64,000 bases of DNA from Cranoglanis bouderius (GCA_023630585.1 CM042565.1:14937013-15001012); one strand, 5' to 3'. Positions 12,462 to 25,621 are shown, counted from the first letter of the stretch. The notes: generated by a model from the sequence alone, not told the origin. Translations and numbers: made by a program.

Positions 12462-12463
<2 letters not shown>

Positions 12464-12492
<29 letters not shown>
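12464..12492. repeat. (AG)n microsatellite
   Basis: This is a short uninterrupted GA tract. Confidence 0.9.
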
Positions 12493-12495
<3 letters not shown>

Positions 12496-12628
12496 AGATT
12501 ATTAGGTAATTTTAATTAACAACCATGTGGCACAGCTGAAATCGTTGATTCTGAAACTGAGAATGCACAGCATGGAAGCTTGTGTGTATCAACAGAGCTG
12601 CTCTTATAGCTCAATGAGAGGACTTCCT

Positions 12629-12665
12629 TGGATGGATGGATGGATGGATGGATGGATGGATGGAT
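12629..12665. repeat. (GGAT)n microsatellite
   Basis: Nine GGAT units in a row. The reading frames across it on the minus strand (poly His-Pro-Ser-Ile) are products of the repeat, not genes. Confidence 0.95.
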
Positions 12666-12669
12666 GATG

Positions 12670-13540
12670 CAATGTATACATCTGGAAGGTTTTTCCACCA
12701 TGTTCAACTCCAAAACAAATCTGTCGTGGCTGATCTGACTCTAATCTAGTGTGATTGGATAGCAATGCGCAACCTGCGGCTCCGAAAGCGCGCTTGACAG
12801 AATACAGTCTGCCACAGTGCATGAAGTTTATTTCAATTCTATTCTTCTAAAAGGCCAATTTTGCCCTCTAGACGCCCGGCCGCGGATTCGCACCCGCCAT
12901 CTCCCCACGATAATGCTAATGTTATAGTTCTACGAACGAATGTTGTATGTGTGTATAATTCACTTCTCTCGCTCACTGTAGAAGGCGAGCCGGGGGCCAG
13001 TCATACACTCACGTGAACACACAGCTTTAGAGAATCTTTTTCTGTACTACAGTATAACACTGCAGTGTTTCACTTGTTTGCCAGGTAATAAATGTGCGCA
13101 GAAGCTTTTGGCCCAAAGTGGATTTATTCCGGGAGAGGTTTCCCGACAGAGCTCGCCTTCCCCGCTGTGATACACCAGCCAAGCAAACCGAGGGGAATCA
13201 GCCTCGGGGGAACAAACGTCTAACAGGCGCAGCTGTTAGACGAGCCTTTAGAGCCTTTTTGAATTTGGCGAAATCGCAACTGCACAAAATTGTTTTGTGC
13301 GGCCTTTCACAGTGATGTTTGTTGGTAAATGAGACCTTTTAGCCGTACTCATGTTTGACGCACGTGAATCGGAGAGGGCTTTGACCGAATGCGCGTCGTG
13401 ACGACGTCACGTGACGTATCTTGGCCCAAATCTGCGGAAAATCTGCGGTAGTTTTAAAAAAATTGCAAGCTCCACCGAGTATTGCGGAGTTTCCTTGATT
13501 TTGTGTTCATTTCTGCGATCAGCAAAATCCTGGAGGAACT
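12670..13540. other. Non-coding stretch, no gene seen
   Basis: A 73-codon frame at 13094-13315 is Arg-rich but has no recognisable domain and no convincing splice context. The interval is otherwise unique-looking DNA. Confidence 0.4.
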
Positions 13541-13544
13541 GAAT

Positions 13545-13950
13545 GTGTTCAATGCTCAGTTCTGATTGGTTAGTGTGTGTTGATGAATTTTCTGTAACAG
13601 CAGTTCTGAGAATAGTGCAGCTTTTCATATTTTAAATGAATACACTTGTTCTAATACATTATCGTTTCTATAGTAACATCTTACACAGTTTTCTAACGTT
13701 TTGTTTTGCGGTTTCTTCGTAACATGACAAGCTGCGTTTTTTTTTAATCTCATTAAGTTCAAGGGAGGCTAGTGAAGGAATGACTGTTTATAGCTGCGAT
13801 AACAGGAACTAACTTGATTCCTAAGCGAGCCACAACGTTAAACGTAACAATAAACGGGAAAAAAATTTAGTTCTTTAACAAATAAAAAAAAAATATGATT
13901 AACAAATTGCTGTGTTATTAGAGGAATAAAAAGGCATGTTTAATTTGAAT
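13545..13950 (-). repeat. Reverse copies of dispersed families A and B
   Basis: Bases 13550-13690 carry the reverse complement of family A (CAGTTCTGATTGGTTAG, then CTAATACATTATCGTTTCTA). Bases 13790-13940 carry family B (TATTAGAGGAATAAAAAGGC). Their side-by-side order suggests that A and B may be two ends of one larger non-autonomous element. Confidence 0.5.
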
Positions 13951-13984
13951 GTTCTGTTGTTACACAGTAACCCGAGTTTCTTCC

Positions 13985-14105
13985 TCCAACTGTGTGTGTC
14001 CGAAATTGTGTGTCCGTCCCATTCAGGGTGTATTCCACATTCGCATTTGCACATAGTGTTCCCGGGATAGATCGACTGCAATCCTGACTAGGAATATAAT
14101 GGATC
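13985..14105 (+). mobile_element. tRNA-type SINE, 3' part only
   Basis: CCATTCAGGGTGTATTCC and GTTCCCGGGATAGATCGACT match the 3' half of the SINE family seen at 24075 and 57703 (CCAGGGTGTAATCC, TTCCCGGGATAGGCTCC). The 5' promoter half is missing. Confidence 0.65.
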
Positions 14106-14153
14106 ATTTTGTAACTTCAGTTTTGGTTTTATTTTAGGAATAATGAGAATGAG

Positions 14154-14184
<31 letters not shown>

Positions 14185-14476
14185 CGTGTGTGTGTGTGTG
14201 TTCACACTAACTTTATTGCGTATTGCCGTCCGCATGAGCTCCTCTACAGCGCCTACTGTCTGTTGACTCTTGGACATGCTGTAAATGTTTCACTAAACCT
14301 TCATCACTTATGACCTTTTTGAAGCGGTGGCGCTCAGAGCATGTGGTGCGGAACTAATGGAATACTGAGAAGTGCCACCGAGGCGTAAACAAGCAGTGCA
14401 GCAATGTACCACTATTCCCGGAAAGGGCCAGGTGGCAATCCGCAGCCGCCGGACTGTTAGCTAATGATAGTGTGAC

Positions 14477-14480
<4 letters not shown>

Positions 14481-14534
<54 letters not shown>
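14481..14534. repeat. (AG)n microsatellite
   Basis: This is a perfect AG tract of 54 bases on the plus strand. Confidence 0.95.
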
Positions 14535-14535
<1 letters not shown>

Positions 14536-14985
14536 AGGGATCACAGGACAGCCTGTCAAATCATTTGGAAAGACTTAAACATGAGCTCATAGCTGTGTTA
14601 CACTGACACTGATCATAAACAGGGCTTCACCTGCAATAATTAACACTTGCTAAGAGGTCTTTAGGTGCTGTTTGTTTGCCGAGTTTCAGAGTGTGTTTAG
14701 TGTGTGCTGCCCAGTCAAGGATGACAGGATTAGGCAGAAAAATGTGTCTAAATTGTTCCTAAAATAACATGCGGCTCTCCTGGAGAGCTCCCTAACAAGC
14801 GTGCATGCTAACACACGTGCTCATAGTTACATTTTTCCTGACATGAACAAATTAACTTAAGATTTAAGTAAAGTATTAATCAGATATTAAAATGGTGTAA
14901 TGATGCAGTTTTGACTCAATGCACACAGTATTTACAATACGATTTAAATCAGCATTCTTTAGGTGAAAATCTTGTTTATAATTGA

Positions 14986-14987
<2 letters not shown>

Positions 14988-15050
<63 letters not shown>
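14988..15050. repeat. (TG)n microsatellite
   Basis: This is a perfect GT tract of about 62 bases that abuts the left edge of the GGTGTGGCC minisatellite. Confidence 0.95.
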
Positions 15051-15054
<4 letters not shown>

Positions 15055-15057
15055 ATT

Positions 15058-16355
15058 ACAGAGGTGTGGCCTCTGTGTATGTATGTATGAGTGTGTATGA
15101 GTCCCTGTTAAGGAGGTGTGGCCTCTGTAAAGCAGATGTGGCTACTTTTGCTGTCAGTCCCAGTGAAAAAGGTGTGGCCTCCATCTGTGTTAGGCTAGTG
15201 AAGGTCTGGCCTCTGTAAAAGAGGTGTGGCTTCTTTTGCTATCAGTCCCAGTGAAGGAGGCATGGCCTCTGTGTGTATCAGTGAAGGAGGTGTGGCCAGT
15301 GAAAGATGTGTGGCCTCTGTCTGTGCTAGTTTCAGTGAAAGAAGTGTGACCTCTGTTTGTGTTAGTGTCAGTTAAAGAGTTGTAGCCTCTGTAAAAGAGG
15401 TGTGGCTTCTTTTGCTGTCTGTCCCAGTGAAGGAGGTGTGGTCTCTGAGTGTATCAGTGAAGGAGGCGTGGCCTCTGTGTGTATCAGTGAAGGAGGTGTG
15501 GCCAGTGAAGGAGGTGTGGCCTCTGTCTGTGTTAGTATCAATGAAGGAGGTGTGGCCTTTGTAAAAGAGGTGTGGCTTCTTTTGCTGTCTGTCCCAGTGA
15601 AGGAGGCGTGGCCTCGGTGTGCATCAGTGAAGGAGGTGTGGCCTCTGTCTGTGTTACTATCAATGAAGGAGGTGTGGCCTTTGTAAAAGAGGTGTGGCTT
15701 CTTTTGCTGTCTGTCCCAGTGAATGAGGCGTGGCCTCTGTCTGTGTTAGTATCAATGAAGGAGGTGTGGCCTTTGTAAAAGAAGTGTGGCTTCTTTTGCT
15801 GTCTGTCCCAGTGAAGGAGGCGTGGCCTCGTTGAGCATCAGTGAATGAGGCATGGCCTCTGTCTGTGTTAGTATCAATGAAGGAGGTGTGGCCTTTGTAA
15901 AAGACGTGTGGCTCCTTTTACTATCAGTCCCAGTGAAGGAGGCGTGGCCTCTGTGTGTATCAGTGAAGGAGGTGTGGCCAGTGAAGGATGTGTGGCCTCT
16001 GTCTGTTAGTTTCAGTGAATGATGTGTGACCTCTGTGTGTGTTAGTGTCAGTTAAGGAGGTGTAGCCTCTGTAAAAGTGGTGTGGCTTCTTTTGCTGTCA
16101 GTCCCAGTGAAGGAGGTGTGGTCTCTGAGTGTCTCAGTGAAGGAGGTGTGGCCAAATGAAGGAGGTGTGGTCCCTGTAAAAGAGGCATGGCGTCTTTTAC
16201 TCTCAGTCCTGGTGAAGGATTTTGGCCATGTGTTAGTATATCAGTTGAGGAGGTGTGGCCTCTGTCTGTCACACCTTTTTTACTGTCCATCCCAGTGAAG
16301 AAGGCGTGGCCTCTCTGTTTATCAGACCCAGCAAAGGAGGCGTGGCCTCTTTACT
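15058..16355 (+). repeat. 1.3-kb minisatellite built on AGGAGGTGTGGCCTCTGT
   Basis: The whole interval is a degenerate tandem array whose unit centres on CAGTGAAGGAGGTGTGGCCT followed by CTGTSTGT-type spacer. Units are mostly 27-32 bases, and a longer period made of several units is also visible. One block containing TTTGCTGTCWGTCCCAGTGA recurs near 15150, 15230, 15410, 15590, 15700, 15790 and 16090. Open frames across it are short and change frame between blocks. The array ends about 185 bases upstream of the splice acceptor of the RGS3 exon at 16541. Confidence 0.92.
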
Positions 16356-16540
16356 GCTAGTGCCACACATTATACAATTATACCATTTTTAGTAACTTTG
16401 CCAATAATAAATCACTTTGTATTACTGTATATCAAATCAAATCATCTATAAATGGTATCATATTAAATTGTTTACACACATTATGAGTTAAAGCCCACTT
16501 TTTATTTTTAATCAGATTATTGTTTTTACTGTTTCCTCAG

Positions 16541-17341
16541 ATGCTGGAGCCTAAACTGGATGAACAGTGTGATCTGGGTGCTCAGTGGCGGCCCTCGGAG
16601 GACGAGCACTCACTCGGCAGCCCGTCTGACGCCCCAGGCACAACAGGCACTTCGGGCAGCACTCCTCTGGACGAGAATCGGCACCTTGTACCTCCTACAC
16701 CTCCCCCATCCACCGAGGGCAGCTTGAGTGACATCTGGAGGGTGGATAGAGGAGAGGAGGATGAGGAAGAGAAAAAGACCCCTACAGAAGAAGAAGAAGA
16801 AGAAGAAGAAGGCTCACACGGTGCCGAAGCAGATGAAGTCGAGGAGAAGAACGAGAAAGACGAGGATTACGACACCAACCCTCAGGCATCCTCTTCTTCC
16901 TCATCCTTCATCATCCCCGAGTTACGTCTGGACCGCTCTTTCAGCGCCGACGCTCTGTCCTCGACCGGCACTGACGAAGAAGACGAGGACGAGGATGAAG
17001 AAGATGATGATGATGATGAAGATGAGGAAGACAGTGATGAGAACTACTTGGAGCCCACTAAGAGGAGGAGCATGGTGGAGGCGGGCTCGTGTGAGAAGCA
17101 CGGTGGCTCCGGAGGTCTGAGCGTACAGAACTCGCTTCGCAGACGCACACACAGCGAGGGGAGCCTCCTGCAGGACCCACGCACCACCTGCTTCACCTCT
17201 GATAACGCCATCAACCGCCTGGAGGTGACCACCGCTAGCAAGGGGGGCTGGACGCTGCCCTCACCCAAAACACTGAAGAAGGAGCTGACCAAGAACGGAG
17301 GCTCCATGCACCAACTCTGCATGCTTTTCTCCGGCAGGAAG
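16541..17341 (+). CDS. rgs3: RGS3 exon encoding the acidic linker (267 codons)
   Basis: The exon follows TTTACTGTTTCCTCAG and ends GGCAGGAAG before GTGAGC; it is 801 bases, phase 0 at both ends. It starts MLEPKLDEQ, which resembles the MFETEADEK start of the corresponding mammalian exon as I recall it. That Met may therefore be internal to a longer protein or an isoform start. Two acidic tracts are visible: residues 71-90 (with eight consecutive Glu) and residues 144-167 (Glu/Asp only, then DSDENY). Residues 117-123 are a Ser run and 122-133 the conserved SFIIPELRLDRS. Residues 200-208 (RRRTHSEGS) look like a basophilic-kinase or 14-3-3-type site, by inference. The C-terminal segment LKKELTKNGGSMHQLCMLFS is also conserved. 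The mammalian proline-rich repeats of this region are not seen here. Confidence 0.93.
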
Positions 17342-20300
17342 GTGAGCTGCTCTTCTAGAAATATGTGTTCAAACCAGAACACTGCATTATAACACTGACA
17401 TAATCATTTCATAAACATGTCTCAGCAAAGTAGCTAGTCATGACAACTTATGACCAACTTATGTCTAACAATTACATCATACAAGGTCCTATTAAATGCA
17501 TTCAGCACAGAGAAACAGTACACACTCAAGCATGACCCCAGCATGTTCTGTGTGGCTGAACAGTTGCCTTATTATTATTATTATTATTATTATTATTAGT
17601 GCTCTATTAAGTTTTTGGGCTGAAATGCAACACTACAGAAGACTCGAAATCTCTCGCTCTCTTCATGATAACGCGGTCCTGATGCCACCAAGTGGTCACT
17701 TCTGTAAAATAACAGAGGAACCCAGAAACCGATAGTTTGAACAAAAACCTGATTATTCCAGCAACAAGACTGCAGTATAAATGCAGTGTAAAATATAATG
17801 AATGTCTAGGTGTATATCATGTATACAGTATATGAGTGTATGGCATTATTTTACATTTACGTTACTGTATCCAAAGTGACATACAGTGTGAGAGAGAATC
17901 CAATCCAAACATCCCGAAATAACAAAAAATACAGTAACGCTTTACTATAACAGTACATAAATATTCATGCACTAATACCCGAGTTAATACTTACTTACTA
18001 ATCATGAACTGATAAAGAGCTAACCTTAGATTGTTACAAAAAATAAAAAAAATAAACCAAAAACAAGTCATGTATTTTGCATTGCGTGTTTAAAAATGCA
18101 TGTTACTGCTCTACAGGACTAGTTTTTGTTTACATAAAATTACTGCATTTCATATTTTGGAATTAAATAGAAGGCACAGATAATACAATTTGAAAATGAC
18201 TTTAAATTATTATTTAAGTTAAACTAAAAATGATATCCAAAGTACTCAGCATATAAGTGAAAGAAAGTGATGTGTGAAGGCCAATGTATGGTAACCCATA
18301 CTTGGAATTTGTCCTCTGCATTTAACCCATCCAAGTTAGTGCACACACATTAGGAGTTGTGAACACACACACACTACAAACCATGAACACACCCGGAGTA
18401 GTGGGCAGCTATTTTTGCTGCAGTGCCTGGGGAGCAGTGGAGGGTTAAGGGCCTTGCTCAAGTGCCTAACAGTGGCAGTTGGGCAGTGCTGGGATTTGAA
18501 CTCATGACCTTCCAATTGGTAGCCCAACTTCTTAACCACTGAGCTACCACCGCCCCGAAGCTACACAGTTGTACCCGATAAGGGATTTAGTAGCTGTATT
18601 AACTTCCAACTACAGCTATAAATATGCAAAATGAATTCAACACAAATGTCCAAAGTCACATCACCTAGACATTCTGAAGTGTAAACAATAATAACACTGA
18701 ATACTGAATATCCTGGTGTATTGTATAACCGATTTTTGTATATATCGTATATTACTGTACATCAACTACATGTCACCTCCTACAATACAGTATACGGTAA
18801 GACAAGCGACCGGCGTCCTTGTTTCTGCAGAATTCACATACCAGCAGACCTGATTTTACATTGGATCCTGATTTCTGTAGGCAGATGTTCATAGTCAGGG
18901 GTTGAAGAGCTTCAGGAAGCCGTGTTTTTTTTTTGTTTCGTCCACTGAATGGCGCTGTTTAGCTTTGTGTCCTGCTGAAGCTTGAAAAAGACTGCACTTT
19001 TACCTGAGTACACATGACTACCAGCTAAATGTAGTGCATGTGTATGTAATTGAGTGCAAAAGTTTGTATCCCCATTGACAGATTTGCAAAAATTCAAACG
19101 AAGCATAAGAGACATTGAAAAGGTCCTTGGAGGCAAATAGGGGAGTAAAACTCCATTTTAACATACTATCATTATATATGTAGTATATGTATGTGTATAT
19201 AACGTGTGTATGTGTGTATGTGTGTGTGTGAGAGAGAGAGAGAGGGAGAGGGAGAGAGAGGTAGAGAGATAGAATGGATGAGATGGATGCAGCCAGTCCA
19301 GGAGAATTCGGAGCCTTAAATGGCAGTGTTAGCATAGAAGAAGGAATGCACCATGATGTAGTGTGTGTGTGTATGTGTGTGTGTGTGTGTGTGTATCTGT
19401 GTGTGTGTGTGTGTGTGTGTTTTGGCTGAATCTCAGTGTAATTTTACTACCTATTGGCGTCATCAGGCTCGCTTTTTTCCCCAGCTGTGGGCTGTTTGGA
19501 AGAACCCTGTATCTGTGGCCGTATATCGCCGAGCATCTTTCCATAAAACAATGCATGAGCCGTACAGTAAATCAAGCTGACATTTCCAATGACATTTAAA
19601 AAAAAATTAACAAAAAAGAGCTGTAGAGCTCTCGGAGAGCTCAGGAGGACCCTGCAGCACTGCTTTGCATCTGTGAGGACCCAAATGTGCAAAAAAAAAC
19701 CCCACAATCTACTGTGATGCACAGTGAAGTATGATATATTTACAGTGTGATAACAATACAACCTAATTATCATGGGGAACAATATATCATATATCAGCTT
19801 AGACATTTTCAAAAAACTGAACATTACAGCACTAGAATATTTTTTAAAGTATAGCCTTCAGTGGTTAGTCCCAGGCTTTAAGGATCTAGTCTTTGGTTAG
19901 TCCCAGTCTTTCAGGCTCTAGTTCTTGGTTAATCTCAGTCTTTAAGGCTCTAGATTTTGGTTAATCTCAGTCTTTAAGGCTCTAGTTTTTGGTTAGTCCC
20001 AATCTTTAAGGATCTAGTTCTTGGTTAGTCCCAGTCTTTAAGGATCTGGTTCATGGTTAGTCCCAGTCTTTCAGGCTGTAGTTCTTGGTTAATCTCAGTC
20101 TTTAAGGCTCTGGTTCTTGGTTAGTCCCAGTCTTTACGGCTCTAGTTCTTGGTTAGTCCCATTCTTTAAGGATCTAGTTCTTGGTTAGTCCCAGTTTTTC
20201 AGGCTCTAGTTCCTGGTTAATCTCAGTCTTTAAGGCTCTAGTTCTTGGTTAGTCCCAGTCTTTATGGCTCTAGTTCTTGGTTAGTCCCAGTCTTTAAGGA

Positions 20301-21902
20301 TCTAGTCCTTGGTTAGTCCCAGTCTTTCAGGCTCTAGTACCTGGTTAATCTCAATCTTTAAGGCTCTAGTTCTTGGTTAGTCCCAGTCTTTAAGGATCTA
20401 GTTCTTGGTTAGTCCCAGTCTTTAAGGCTCTAGTTCTTGGTTAGTCCCAGTCTTTAAGGATCTAGTTCTTGGTTAGTCCCAGTCTTTTAGGATCTAGTTC
20501 TTGGTTAGTCCCAGTCTTTAAGGATCTGGTTCTTGACTAGTCCCAGTCTTTAAGGATCTGGTTCGTGGTTAGTCCCAGTCTTTAAGGCTCTAGTTATTGT
20601 TTAATCCCAATCTTTAAGGATGTCATGCTTAGTTAGTCCCAATCATTGAGGCTCTAATTCTTGGCTAGTCCTAATATTTTTGGCTGTGATTCTTGGATAA
20701 TACCAGTATTTATGGCTCTAATTTGAATAGTCCCAGTCTTATATACTCTAATTATTGGTAAGTCCCAGTTTTTGTAGCTCTAGTTCTTGGTGAATCCCAG
20801 TCTTCATGGCTCTGATTATTGGTTAATCTCAGTCATTAAGACTTTAATTCTTGTTTATTCACAGTTTTTAAGGCTTTAATTCTTTGACAGTCCTAGAATT
20901 TAAGGCTCTAGTTCCTGCTTAGTCTCAGTCTTTTTTGGCTTTGATTTTTGGATAGTCCAAATTTTTATGGTCCTGATTCTTGGATATTCCTAGTGTGGCT
21001 TGTTAGATCAAACTCATCCATGCCACAGCATAATAAACTAACACAAATTTTGGTGTCAGCATCTTTTGAAGCTCCTTGTCTGCAGGGCTAAAACTCTACA
21101 GTGTGTTTGCCGTCTGTTTAGTTGAAGTGAATGTTAGTGTGCATAACAGACATTGCTGTGTAGACAGTTCTCATTGACTGCACAAACACAAATTAAAGAA
21201 GAGAATGGAAAAAGTCACAAATCAGCTTTAAGACGCTGCCTGATGAGAGTTATAGGCTTTGGAGTGTGCGCTGTCTGCCATAACTGTTTCCATTGCACCG
21301 TTTGAACTTGGTCTTGTCCGTGCAAAGTTATGAATCTTATTGATTTAGGATGTTACAGCTTTCCACAATTCCAGCAAATTCTTTTAAAAAGCCATATCAG
21401 CCTGCAGTTCTCGTCTGGTTTCCTACTGAAGTTAAGCAGTGTTGAGTCTGTCCAGTATGTGGATGGGAGACCTCCTGGGGGAAACTAAGGTTGCTGCTGA
21501 AAGTGGTATAAGGGAGGCCAACAGGGGGTGCACTCCCTGTAGTGTGTATGGGTCCTAATGCCCCAGTATAGTGATGGAGATGCTATACTGTAGAAAGAGC
21601 GCTGTCTTTTGGATGTGTCTTAAACCAGGGTCCCGATTCTCTGTGGTCATTAAAAATCCTGGCGAAATTCCCCATTGACCCTTATCTATCATGGTCCCCT
21701 AATAATCTCCATCCCTGAATTGGCTGTATCACGCTCCTCTCCTCTCCACCTATAGCTGGTGTGTGGTGGGCGTTCTGGTGCACTATGGCTGCCGTCGCAT
21801 CATCCAGGTTAGATGCCGCACACTGGTGGTGGTTGAGGAGATTTCCCCCATACTATTTAAAGTGCTTTGAGTGCCTAGAGAAGCGCTATATAAATGTAAC
21901 AA

Positions 21903-21959
<57 letters not shown>

Positions 21960-22763
21960 AAAATAGAATACATGTACTGTATGCATAGGAGCTTCTTGTA
22001 GACTTGATGGTCAAAAGTAGTTTTACATATTAAAATATAAACCCTAGGACACTTACACATTACATGGACAACCAGAGAATCTTTAAGGGCTCTAAACATT
22101 CTAAGAGTGTGCTTACTAATAACTGCATGTTGTGAAAATAGCAACCAGATTTCATTTTTCAGTCGTTCCTCACCCTCCTCCCACCATATGAATTGACTAC
22201 CGTTATACATTTGTTGTTGTGATTGTCACTGTAGCCTATACGCAATTTCTTAATGCATAATTAATTTGTAATTTTTTTTCATCTCTACATGAAGTATAAG
22301 TTAATAACACCACAGAAATGAGTGTTTTCTGTAGCAATGTTATAAAAGAATATAGATGATGTCATAAAAAGCACTGATATAGTGTTATGTATAAGAGATT
22401 AAAAGAGGTCAAAGAGTTGAAAGGCAGATGCATTCATTCTTTTCTTTGATCCTTTCCTCCAGATTTGGTGTTTGACTGTTTGTTCAAGTAGGAACTTCCT
22501 AGACAGTTGGATTACAGCCGGAGACATGTATTTTCCATTCCGATGTCTCTCTCTCTCTCTTTTTCTCTTTCTGTATCTCTCACTCTGTGTCACTTCCTGG
22601 CCCGTGCTTTTATCCCGTCTTTCCGATCTGCTCTTCTTCGTAGCTTATCCCCCTTCCAACATCCGATAGTGAGAAACCATCATTTGTGGAGAGAAGCAAT
22701 AAAACAAGATGGAGCACAGGACCACCATGCTATATATCTCCCACACCACTCTTTTTCCACTTC

Positions 22764-22808
<45 letters not shown>

Positions 22809-24525
22809 ACACACTGCTGGGTGTCTTGTAAGGACAGCGCGATAAAGCGTCTTCATAAAAACCACACCGTTTTATTATGTAACATCAAGTCATTCCATAT
22901 TTCCACTCAGTGAGTTAGAATAATTGAATTAGTAGTAGTATCATGCAGATGCCAGAGTAGAACTGTCTGTACTAATTCAGGTTGTTGCCCCTCAAATTAA
23001 ATCTGACCATGCACAGAAATGGGAATTTCCGAATAAGCACATCGTTATTATGGATCACTATTATGTTTTTTGTTTTTTAAAAAAATTTTAGATAAAAAGA
23101 AAGAAAGAAACCGTGCCTGTATCATTAATACTAAAACCATTTTTAGGGAGTGAAAAAGCATCAAAATTCTAAATTCACTAGGTGTTGCTTACTCAAATGT
23201 AAGAATTTAATGTAGTGTACTAAAGTATAAATGTAATGATGGTGTACTAAAGTGAATAAAATAATTATTGTGTAATTATACTGAAGTGTAGTGGTGTAAC
23301 GCTGTAACATTATCTATATCTGTTTAGTGCTCCAAATATCCGTACCTGTATCTGTATTTGGACGTAAACCCAAAGTGGGTGTGGCCTAAACCAGGATAAA
23401 AAAATAAATAAAAAAATAATATTAATATGAATTCTACCACTATAACACTGGAAAACACTGGAATAACCGTAGATGTAGAAATGTCAACAGGGTCAGCGTG
23501 GTGTGTGAATTCTAGCTCTTACAGTTTCTCGCCCTCAGCTACATCACTCCAGTTCATAATTAGTCTTAACGAACGATGTTTGTAGGACTGTTTGTTTAAT
23601 CTCAGACAATACACAGAGTTTGTTCCTGCTTGCAATATTTTCTAACAAATTGACTTGGTTCTATTTCCCAAAATATAAATAAACAAACTAGTAGCCTAAT
23701 TTAAACCTACTGTGACCCTGACCAGGCAGTTACTAAGGATGAATGAATGAACACTGTAAATGCATTGCACGTTTTAATGTTTGTTTGTTTCATATCTGAC
23801 TGCTTGCTCGACCCTGCATGAAAGTAAAAACCTCTTGTTTTTGCTAATTTTTTGTTTTGTCCTGTGGGATTTCAGTCCAGATGCACACCTCTAGTCTTTC
23901 TGGAAAGCTTTCTAAAGGAAAAAAAACAAAAAAAACAATAAGTACAACAATAACAACAAAAATGAATAGTGCGCCTCCTCTTTGTATCTGTTCGTTTATG
24001 TATTCATATTGGTTTCATATGTATAAAGTAATTATAGTATAGTGACATCTAGACAGTAATTATACTATACTGAAGTGTAGTAGAGTGGCAGGGTCCCCAG
24101 TTCGATCCTGAGCTCGGGTTACTGTCTATATGGAGTTTTGCATGTCCATGTGGGTTTCCTCCAGGTTCTCAGGTTTCCTCCTAAAAGTAGGTGGCTTGAG
24201 TGTGTGAATGTGCGTGTGTGTGCACGGTGCCCTGTGATGGACTGGCGTCCCATCCAGGGTGTAATCCCGTCTCGTGCACAGCGTTCCCGGGATAGGCTCC
24301 AGATCCACCGTGACCCTGATCAGAATAAAGTGTTTACACTAATAATTACACTAATAGTAAGCACTTCTAATAAAAATAAACCCGTTTTGAGGTTTTTGAG
24401 GCGCCTGCTTCTGACTCGGCTTTGACATGTTAGACTGTCTCATATCTCGGAACAATCTGTATGTGAGTAGAAGAGCTTGCTGTCTTCGGTGTAAGGCTGA
24501 AATGTGGGAGTGCTCTCAGGCTGTG

Positions 24526-24574
<49 letters not shown>

Positions 24575-25171
24575 AAGAGCATGGAGAAGGGGTACAGAAA
24601 AGTGTGCTAGGACAGAACAGTACACCACAGTACACGTAATCTTAGAAGAGAACATTTTGTTGCTGCTCCATATCACCGTGAGAAGGCAGCGCTCACAGAC
24701 TCCACTCCAATAAATAATAGCAATGATTATTACATATTTGCAGGCTAGACTGTTAGACCAGGCTTGACTTAGAAGGTCCTGTTTCACTGGTGTCCATAGT
24801 GCTGCTCTACTGGAAGACCAAATAAGCAGGGCTGAGTGATGCACACGTGCTCTACAGAGCTGACATTAATAATGGCCGTTGTTTAAGATGGATGGGATTT
24901 AGTTTCATCATTATAATGTTATTTAGCTGCAAGCTACAGAGATGTGACTGAGAATAGGCAGAGTAAATGAGAAGGACAGGAAGTTCTGCTTTGGTTCTGC
25001 TACTTTAAATTTTTTTTTATTTTTCTATAATTGTTATAACACATAAATAAATGTCTCAAAAGCTTTCACTGTTTCACCACATCTACGGCTGTACCTTTAA
25101 CAACACGCTCTTAATCTATTTATCTGGAACGTCCATCTTTCTTTCTTTCTTTCTTTCTTTTAAATGCCCAC

Positions 25172-25230
<59 letters not shown>

Positions 25231-25257
25231 GCTTTCTTTCAAATGCCAACCTTCATT

Positions 25258-25313
<56 letters not shown>

Positions 25314-25387
25314 TCAAATGTCCACCTTCCTTTGTTTCTTTGTTTCTTTGTTTGTTTGTTTCTTTCTTTCAAAAGCCCACCTTCATT

Positions 25388-25469
<82 letters not shown>

Positions 25470-25585
25470 TTTCTTTCAAATGTCCACCTTCCTTTGTTCC
25501 TTTCTTTCTTTCTTCCTTTCTTTCAAATGTTCACCTTCCTTTCTTTCTTTCTGAAATACAGTTTCTTTCTTTCTTTCTTTCTTTT

Positions 25586-25621
<36 letters not shown>

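Noticed and set aside
13094..13315. Arg-rich ORF as an upstream RGS3 exon
   Set aside because: It has no resemblance to C2, PDZ or linker parts of RGS3 and no convincing acceptor/donor pair.
15058..16355. CRISPR-like array
   Set aside because: Repeats are degenerate, directly tandem with no unique spacers of constant length, and the context is a vertebrate gene.
18490..18560. Functional tRNA gene on the minus strand
   Set aside because: A and B boxes are present but the cloverleaf does not close and the similarity continues into a SINE body.
19858..21000. CRISPR-like array of 32-bp repeats
   Set aside because: The 32-base units abut each other with no spacers, so it is a minisatellite.
21394..21480. 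Functional 5S rRNA gene
   Set aside because: It has many substitutions, no terminator after the 5S-like part, and continues into a SINE body with an ATT tail.
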